Below are positions 6,874 to 11,906 of a stretch of DNA of 13,594 bases, in pieces. The DNA is taken from the NCBI GenBank assembly GCA_001779455.1, contig MFKE01000029.1, positions 6,797-20,390 on the forward strand. Reading direction: 5' to 3'. The translations under genes and the position numbers were made by a program. The DNA comes from Candidatus Gottesmanbacteria bacterium RIFOXYB1_FULL_47_11. Its GTDB lineage: Bacteria; Patescibacteriota; Microgenomatia; UBA10105; UBA927. Position 1 is the first letter of the stretch, and the number at the start of each line of letters is the position of its first letter. The notes below the pieces were generated by a model. The model saw only the letters and a list, made by a program, of their open reading frames with translations. It ran no database searches and had not been told where the DNA came from.

Positions 6874-7058
6874 ATTCTTCCAAATACCTTCATGCTGGCA
6901 AATATCATCGATCCTAAAACGATAAGTGTCGCCAGTACAATTTCTATGACGAGAAATGCCCGCGCAAATCCATGCACATGTCCAAATGAAAAAATCGGTC
7001 CGAATAATCTGCTGTCAATTGGCAGCCACGGGATAGGTTTCTGCATTTTCCTGGCCAT
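6870..7058 (-). CDS. Small one-helix membrane protein, unknown function
   Basis: Unrecognised 62-residue protein starting at ATG 7058. The N-terminus MARKMQKPIPWLPIDSR is basic and proline/tryptophan-containing. GPIFSFGHVHGFAR follows, then a hydrophobic segment of about 23 residues (33-56), ending KVFGRI. Support for a real gene: it fills exactly the space between two confident genes, its stop shares TTAA (6870-6873) with the helicase stop, and a TATTAT lies seven bases upstream of the ATG, in the same symmetric arrangement as the tpiA/helicase pair. A start at 7088 would run into the femAB gene and its promoter. FGHVHG is histidine-rich, but I would not call it a metal site. No function can be assigned; the single helix only suggests a membrane-associated or subunit-like role. 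Confidence 0.65.
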   Translation of the reverse strand: MARKMQKPIPWLPIDSRLFGPIFSFGHVHGFARAFLVIEIVLATLIVLGSMIFASMKVFGRI

Positions 7059-7076
7059 TAATTGTATAATACCACT
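7059..7076. promoter_or_regulatory. Bidirectional promoter core between the small membrane gene and the femAB pair
   Basis: Again exactly 18 bases separate the two start codons. TATAATA at 7065-7071 reads TATTATA on the other strand. Forward TATAAT ends six bases before ATG 7077, the spacing expected if transcription starts on the A of the ATG; reverse TATTAT ends seven bases before ATG 7058. Both messages are therefore predicted to be leaderless. Confidence 0.6.
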
Positions 7077-7970
7077 ATGATTGGCCATCCGCTACAAACA
7101 CCCGCATGGGGCAAATTCCGTAAGGAAATGGGTATTGATGTTGAATATCTGGGAGACTGGCAACTGACATTCCACCGGATCCCGCATACCCCCTGGACCA
7201 TCGGGTATTTCCCCAAAGGTCCTGCACCGACCAAAAATATGATCGAAGAGCTTCGCGTTCTAGGAAAACAAAAAAATGCAATATTTATTCAATTGGAACC
7301 CAACACAAAAAGGGTGTCGGGACTCACGCCGTCTCATCATCCGCTATTCACAAAGTATACCTTTGTTCTGGACCTGACCAAATCCGAAGACGAACTCCTG
7401 TCCGCTATGCATCCGAAAACCCGGTACAATATCCGCGTTGCCCAAAAGCACGGGGTCATTATTACCGAGGATGATGCCTCATTTAACGAATACCTGCGGC
7501 TTACTAAAGAAACCACCAACCGGCAGGGGTTTTATGCACACAACCGGCGATATCATGAAAAAATGTGGGAGATTATGCGTGAGTCAGGCATAGCGCATCT
7601 GTTTACCGCCAGATATAACAATGAGGTGCTCTGTGCCTGGATTGTATTTGTGTGGGGCGACACGGTGTACTATCCGTATGGCGCTTCCAGCCGGAGCCAT
7701 CGCGAGGTCATGGCTCCCGCACTGCTTCTGTGGGAAATTGCTTTATGGGGAAAAAAGAAAGGATTAAAAAAATTCGATTTGTGGGGCGCGATCGGCCCCC
7801 GGCCTGATCCCAAAGACCCGTGGTATGGATTCCACCACTTTAAAGAGGGATTTGCGCCACGCCTTGTGGAATTTGCAGGCTCATTTGATCTTGTTATCAA
7901 CAAAACGCTTTACACCCTCTACACCATAGCAGATACCATACGATGGAAACTCCTTAAATGGCGCCGGTAA
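7077..7970 (+). CDS. FemAB-family aminoacyltransferase (peptidoglycan bridge type)
   Basis: A 297-residue protein of the FemA/FemB/FemX family, which transfers amino acids from aminoacyl-tRNA to the peptide of peptidoglycan precursors at the inner membrane face. It begins with the family-like opening HPLQTPAWGKFRKEMG. LHPKTRYNIR-type sequence (AMHPKTRYNIRVAQKHGV, about 114-131) marks the centre. The second GNAT-like half has YYPYGASSRSHR, APALLLWEIALWGKKKGLKKFDLWG, then HHFKEGFAPRLVEFAGSFDL, a classic FemAB ending. It lacks the long coiled-coil arm of staphylococcal FemA and is shorter than those enzymes. I chose ATG 7077 because TTG 7062 lies inside the -10. The next gene begins one base after its stop, so the two form an operon. 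The amino acid added cannot be told from sequence. Confidence 0.92.
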   Translation: MIGHPLQTPAWGKFRKEMGIDVEYLGDWQLTFHRIPHTPWTIGYFPKGPAPTKNMIEELRVLGKQKNAIFIQLEPNTKRVSGLTPSHHPLFTKYTFVLDLTKSEDELLSAMHPKTRYNIRVAQKHGVIITEDDASFNEYLRLTKETTNRQGFYAHNRRYHEKMWEIMRESGIAHLFTARYNNEVLCAWIVFVWGDTVYYPYGASSRSHREVMAPALLLWEIALWGKKKGLKKFDLWGAIGPRPDPKDPWYGFHHFKEGFAPRLVEFAGSFDLVINKTLYTLYTIADTIRWKLLKWRR

Positions 7971-7971
7971 T

Positions 7972-8796
7972 ATGGAACTTCAACAATCCCCGCTCTATGC
8001 CACATACATCGCGTCTCTGAAATGGGAGATTATCACTCTGGACTCCGTGCGGATGTTTTACAAGCGTATTCCGTTTATGGGAGGGCTACTTAAAATCCAA
8101 CGGCCGAAAAGACTTCCCAACCCGCGTAAACTTACAGCAATAATTAACACATTGCATATTAAAACTGTCGCTATAGAACCTGCCCAAGACCAACCCATGA
8201 ATTCCTACAAAAAATGGACGGCGCGCGTTGGTAAACACGCCCGGGTAAGTCGTTCTGAGTATATGCTGACCAAAACCATACGCATCCCGTTATCTCCAAC
8301 AGAAGACGCAATCTTCCGCGGCTTAACCGAAGCGAAGCGCCGTGCGGTACGTAAGGCTCAAAAAAATGGCGTAACAGTCCAAGAATCTGTGAATATTCGC
8401 GATCTGATTCATATTAAGAATAAATCAGGCGGTATGCTCGGATTTATCACGACAATCGGCATACATACGTTTTGGTCCATTATGTCCCCGCGCCATGCAA
8501 CAATTTTACTGGCGTATAACCCGCGCCATGCCATCGTTGGCGGCGTTCTGCTCGTATTTTGGAACCGGATAGCATATTACTGGATCGCCGGGGCCAGCCG
8601 GGAAGGGAAAAGGTTATTTGCGCCGACTCTCCTGGTTTGGGAAGCTTTACGGGTCGCAAAACAACGGGGAGCTGCACACTTTGACTTCCTCGGCGTCTGG
8701 GATGAACGGTCGCCCACCAAACACCCGGACTGGAAAGGGTTCACAAAATTCAAGGAGGGATTTGGGGGCAAATCTGTCTATTATCCGGTCTATTAA
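7972..8796 (+). CDS. Second, divergent FemAB/GNAT-like transferase
   Basis: A 274-residue relative of the preceding gene that starts one base after its stop. The C-terminal half carries the family pattern: AYYWIAGASREGKRLFAPTL, LVWEALRVAKQRGAAHFDFLG, a D-W-K-G stretch, and FTKFKEGFGGKSVYYPVY at the end. Centrally, LTEAKRRAVRKAQKNGV parallels the HPKTRYNIRVAQKHGV helix of its neighbour. The N-terminal half is weakly conserved and very basic. Compared with the first copy it is shorter and stops soon after FKEGF. Known Fem enzymes often work in pairs that add successive residues, so a second or partner enzyme is a reasonable inference. A different acceptor or a BioF2-like acyltransferase role is also possible. 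It ends one base from the convergent surface-protein gene. Confidence 0.85.
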   Translation: MELQQSPLYATYIASLKWEIITLDSVRMFYKRIPFMGGLLKIQRPKRLPNPRKLTAIINTLHIKTVAIEPAQDQPMNSYKKWTARVGKHARVSRSEYMLTKTIRIPLSPTEDAIFRGLTEAKRRAVRKAQKNGVTVQESVNIRDLIHIKNKSGGMLGFITTIGIHTFWSIMSPRHATILLAYNPRHAIVGGVLLVFWNRIAYYWIAGASREGKRLFAPTLLVWEALRVAKQRGAAHFDFLGVWDERSPTKHPDWKGFTKFKEGFGGKSVYYPVY

Positions 8797-8797
8797 G

Positions 8798-10504
8798 TTA
8801 CCGTCCACACCAAGAAGAAGAACGGAAAAAACCAAATGAACAAATAAGCGCTCTGACGCCTGTTGTCGGCGGTTGGACTGGACACGGGGCAAATGCACAA
8901 TTAGGACCTATCCTTCCCACATACGTGCCGTTGGGGCATTTCTTTACATCTTCGGGGCAAGCAATTGTTGCAGTGGTTGGTGTCGGTTTAAACGTGGGAC
9001 ACGGAGCAAACGCACAATTAGGCCCGGTTCTTCCGACGTATGTTCCGTTTGGACACCTCATAATTTCTTCCGTGCAACCAACGACTGGAGTTGGAGTAGA
9101 TTTAAAAACAGGACACGGGGCAAACGCACAGCTTGGTCCTATCCTTCCCACATACGTGCCGTTGGGGCATTTCTTTACATCTTCGGGGCAAAAAACACCT
9201 ACTGTTGGCTTCGTCTCCGGACATAATCCAATGTCACCACCGGGACAGGCCATCTTAATTCCGGGGCACCAACAAGAAGCAGATGTAGAAGTTGGTTCTA
9301 TGAGCCAACATGTGGGTGGCCGTGCACAGGCAACATGTTCTTCTATGCCGTTGACTATACGAACAGGACACCCGCCGGGCGGGGTCGCACTACAGATATA
9401 TCCTGCGGGACAATCCTTGTCGTTTGTACAGCGCTCTGAGGATGTCGGAACGGGTGTCACCTTTATTTCAGGACAAAGTCCTATGTCCCCTTTGGGGCAT
9501 GCCATCTTTGTTCCCGGGCAATAACAGGATGCGGGTGTCGGCCGAACTACCGCACCTGTTAATTTAATAAAATCAACCCGTATTTGATCCCCCGGAACTA
9601 CTCCGCGGTCAAACGTAATCATAATGTCATTGACAGTACTCTCGGGAATATTTCCCGCCAAATGAACTTTATAATCTCTCATCTTTCCGTCGGCAATACC
9701 TCCAACGGTAAGCTCCCTGGATGGTTTTGTTTTTCCGGAATCAGGCGTATACATTGCCGATGAATCGTCTCCGATTCCGATATTATAGTTAACTGTAAAT
9801 ACAAACTTATTTAGCGTTGGAGGTTTTGATGGTTTCGGTGTAATAGGATACGACGGTGAACATGAAATATTTGGTTTATGCCAACAAGAGCTTCTTCCTG
9901 CTTCTGAACAAACCCAATCTGATGGAGTACCTGATTTCTTTTGATTGCATGTTCCCCAGTACCACCCTTGGGTTAATTCTTTTTTTGTAATAGGACTTGT
10001 GATAGTAGAAGAATCTTCTTCCGTAAAACGAATTCTCTTATCTCCAGAATCACTTGGTGATTTATCTGGATTATCTGCACCGGTGGTGATCACCGGAAAA
10101 GTTCCATAATTTGGTTCTTTTTTTGGTTCTGTTTGAACACGTAAATCTCCCTGTCCCACTGCCATTCGAATTGCTATATATTTATTTCCCTCAGGCATCT
10201 TCGTATCCACAGAAGAATTGGTAATACTTGCGGTTTCCGAAATGATACCAACCTTCAGAATGCCGTCTTCTACGCTGATTTTTCCTTCTTCTTGAACTTC
10301 CCACCCCTCAGCAGTTTCTTTAAAATCCCACCGCTTATACTCTATTGTTTGTTGGGCTGCCCTCGAACGTAATTCCAACGATGATTTCACCCCCTGATAT
10401 CCCAGGGTAAGAACAACCAATCCAAAGGCCATCGCAAAGATAATAAAAATAAGCTTATAAAAAGACATGGGTCTGCGGGAGGAAAATTTATTATATCTTG
10501 CCAT
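8798..10504 (-). CDS. Cys-rich surface protein with RSRA anchor, jelly-roll-like domain and triplicated Cys module
   Basis: Unrecognised 568-residue protein. A basic N-terminus precedes a membrane helix (about 18-35), then LELRSRA (43-49). KRWDFKETAEGW opens a beta-rich domain (to about 320) that looks like a carbohydrate-binding jelly-roll, judged by layout only. Next are CYCPGTKMACPKGDIGLCP (repeated once as CWCPGIKMACPGGDIGLCP), a CSATPPGGCP module, and three copies of a 27-residue module (CPEDVKKCPNGTYVGR, CAFAPCP) separated by Pro-Thr linkers. The C-terminus PPTTGVRALICSFGFF then breaks into RSSSWCGR. A one-base shift at the A6 run 8826-8831 (T6 in the gene) would instead give a hydrophobic tail. 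It follows its paralog by seven bases. It probably displays Cys-stabilised modules on the surface; the ligand is unknown. Confidence 0.8.
   Translation of the reverse strand: MARYNKFSSRRPMSFYKLIFIIFAMAFGLVVLTLGYQGVKSSLELRSRAAQQTIEYKRWDFKETAEGWEVQEEGKISVEDGILKVGIISETASITNSSVDTKMPEGNKYIAIRMAVGQGDLRVQTEPKKEPNYGTFPVITTGADNPDKSPSDSGDKRIRFTEEDSSTITSPITKKELTQGWYWGTCNQKKSGTPSDWVCSEAGRSSCWHKPNISCSPSYPITPKPSKPPTLNKFVFTVNYNIGIGDDSSAMYTPDSGKTKPSRELTVGGIADGKMRDYKVHLAGNIPESTVNDIMITFDRGVVPGDQIRVDFIKLTGAVVRPTPASCYCPGTKMACPKGDIGLCPEIKVTPVPTSSERCTNDKDCPAGYICSATPPGGCPVRIVNGIEEHVACARPPTCWLIEPTSTSASCWCPGIKMACPGGDIGLCPETKPTVGVFCPEDVKKCPNGTYVGRIGPSCAFAPCPVFKSTPTPVVGCTEEIMRCPNGTYVGRTGPNCAFAPCPTFKPTPTTATIACPEDVKKCPNGTYVGRIGPNCAFAPCPVQPPTTGVRALICSFGFFRSSSWCGR
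8881..9197 (-). repeat. Three tandem Cys-module repeats, the outer two nearly identical in DNA
   Basis: Three modules with CPNGTYVGR and CAFAPCP cores repeat every 114-117 bases. The first and third copies in the window share a perfect 54-base block (8907-8960 and 9138-9191) within a longer, slightly diverged match, while the middle copy differs at many synonymous sites. This pattern points to recent gene conversion or duplication between the outer copies. Confidence 0.9.
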
Positions 10505-10511
10505 ACCAGTA

Positions 10512-11858
10512 TTAGAACGATGCGGTCGGCGTCGGTGTATATTGAACCCAAGTTGGAACGGGGCCTCCGGTACTGCTTGGCCAGGGCGAAGGATATGTTG
10601 TCGATGGTGGGGTTATACAAGTACTACTTTGCCTTCTTATACAATCATCGGATGCATATTGTTTCCACACGGATGCAGATTTGCAACTTGTAGAGCCCCC
10701 TTGGGTCGCCGTATACCCATCACTGCAGGTATACTTAACATATCGATAGACATCAGTTCCACATGGCTCTGACAAACTATACTTACTTAAAGTAACCCTA
10801 CATAAAGATGTCGGCGTTGGCGTTGTCGGACAAAATACTGTTCCGGGTTTTACATCACAATATACCTTAGCTCCTGTTTGGGGATCGATGATTCCGTCAA
10901 CACACGGGGGTTTTTGAATACATGTTGGTATCCGGATCGGGCCTAGCGGCCAACATTGTGGTTTAGTAGCGCATTTGGTTGTCTGCTCAATTCCATTCAC
11001 AATCGTAGTCGGACAGCCGCCGGGCGGGGTAGCACTGCATTTATACCCCGTGGGACAACGATTGTTTATACAAAACTCTCTGGGTTCCTCCGGAGGCTTG
11101 GGACACAATTTAATGTCGCCTACATCACTTCTGTTAGGGCCTTTGGGACACTCCATCCAGTAGCCAGGACAATAACAGGGGGTTGGTGTTGGGGTAGGTG
11201 ATTTTTTCTGTAGTACAATGCGGATCCAATTCACATCCACCTGTGTTCTTGGCGCAGCTTCCCCACGAAATGTGACGGATACTCTTGCCACTGAATATGC
11301 AGTCAGTGTATTGGGGAAAGGAACAGTATACGTATGAAATTGTCCATCTGCGGTTCCCCTGATACGCAGTGTGGAGTTAGGAAGGTCTTCATATAAAACT
11401 TTCGTCGAAGCACTTGAGGCTAATTTTTTCTGGAAATGAACCTCTATGGTAACCGGTTCTGCCACTATCGTAGGACTAGCTAGGTTTATTACCTCGTTTT
11501 GAGAAATAAACGGTATTCTTGCGCTCATCTGAAAATTCCTAATGCCCGCAGGTATCCTAAAGGGTGTGTTGTACACGATACCTGATTCAGGAGCGTTAAA
11601 TTTAGCATAAAAAGCTAACTTTCCCCCGGCCACTTTTACAGTATCCGTCGTCAAGCTCCGCCACCCTTCTGCCGTCGTTCCGTTAAACTCCCAGCGTTTC
11701 ACCATCGTGGTTTCCAGTGATGCCCGGGAACGGATATCGCTTGTGTTTTTCACTCCCTTAAACCCCATAGCAAGGGCCATAAGCCCAAACGCGATGCCGA
11801 AAACAATGATGAAAATCTTGTTAAACGAGGTCTTTTTTGATGAAAATGAGGTAGCCAT
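10512..11858 (-). CDS. Cys-rich surface protein, paralog of the downstream gene, RSRA anchor
   Basis: Unrecognised 448-residue protein. I chose ATG 11858; a GTG at 11912 would overlap the helicase stop and add 18 residues with no family match. A membrane helix (about 15-32) is followed by SDIRSRA (40-46). VKRWEFNGTTAEGW begins a beta-rich domain parallel to that of its neighbour, with a closing VDVNWIRIVLQKK strand. Cys modules follow: CYCPGYWMECPKG, LCPKPPEEP, CINNRCPTGYKCSATPPGGCP and others matching the downstream protein. The C-terminal part is a different Cys region (CRVTLSKYSLSEPCGTDVYR) and a Pro-Ser-Thr tail ending PTPTASF, with no hydrophobic tail. It lies in tandem with its paralog at seven bases, so the two probably arose by duplication. 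It most likely displays modules on the cell surface, held by the N-terminal helix. Confidence 0.8.
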   Translation of the reverse strand: MATSFSSKKTSFNKIFIIVFGIAFGLMALAMGFKGVKNTSDIRSRASLETTMVKRWEFNGTTAEGWRSLTTDTVKVAGGKLAFYAKFNAPESGIVYNTPFRIPAGIRNFQMSARIPFISQNEVINLASPTIVAEPVTIEVHFQKKLASSASTKVLYEDLPNSTLRIRGTADGQFHTYTVPFPNTLTAYSVARVSVTFRGEAAPRTQVDVNWIRIVLQKKSPTPTPTPCYCPGYWMECPKGPNRSDVGDIKLCPKPPEEPREFCINNRCPTGYKCSATPPGGCPTTIVNGIEQTTKCATKPQCWPLGPIRIPTCIQKPPCVDGIIDPQTGAKVYCDVKPGTVFCPTTPTPTSLCRVTLSKYSLSEPCGTDVYRYVKYTCSDGYTATQGGSTSCKSASVWKQYASDDCIRRQSSTCITPPSTTYPSPWPSSTGGPVPTWVQYTPTPTASF

Positions 11859-11906
11859 ATAACTGCTGTTATTATCAGTCTTACATAATGGAGAAAGACA
11901 TGTCAA
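11859..11906 (-). promoter_or_regulatory. Leader of the tandem surface genes with a candidate -35
   Basis: Reading the minus strand, TTGACA (11906-11901) overlaps the helicase-nuclease stop codon. TAAGAC lies 17 bases further as a poor -10, and TGATAAT lies later at a spacing too long for a standard promoter. The perfect -35 is suggestive; the -10 is not settled. No Shine-Dalgarno motif precedes ATG 11858. Confidence 0.3.

Noticed and set aside
8925..9524. 199-residue plus-strand frame with repeated GHGANAQLGP
   Set aside because: It is the mirror of the triplicated Cys modules on the minus strand; the minus frame has the anchor, helix and full-length paralog.
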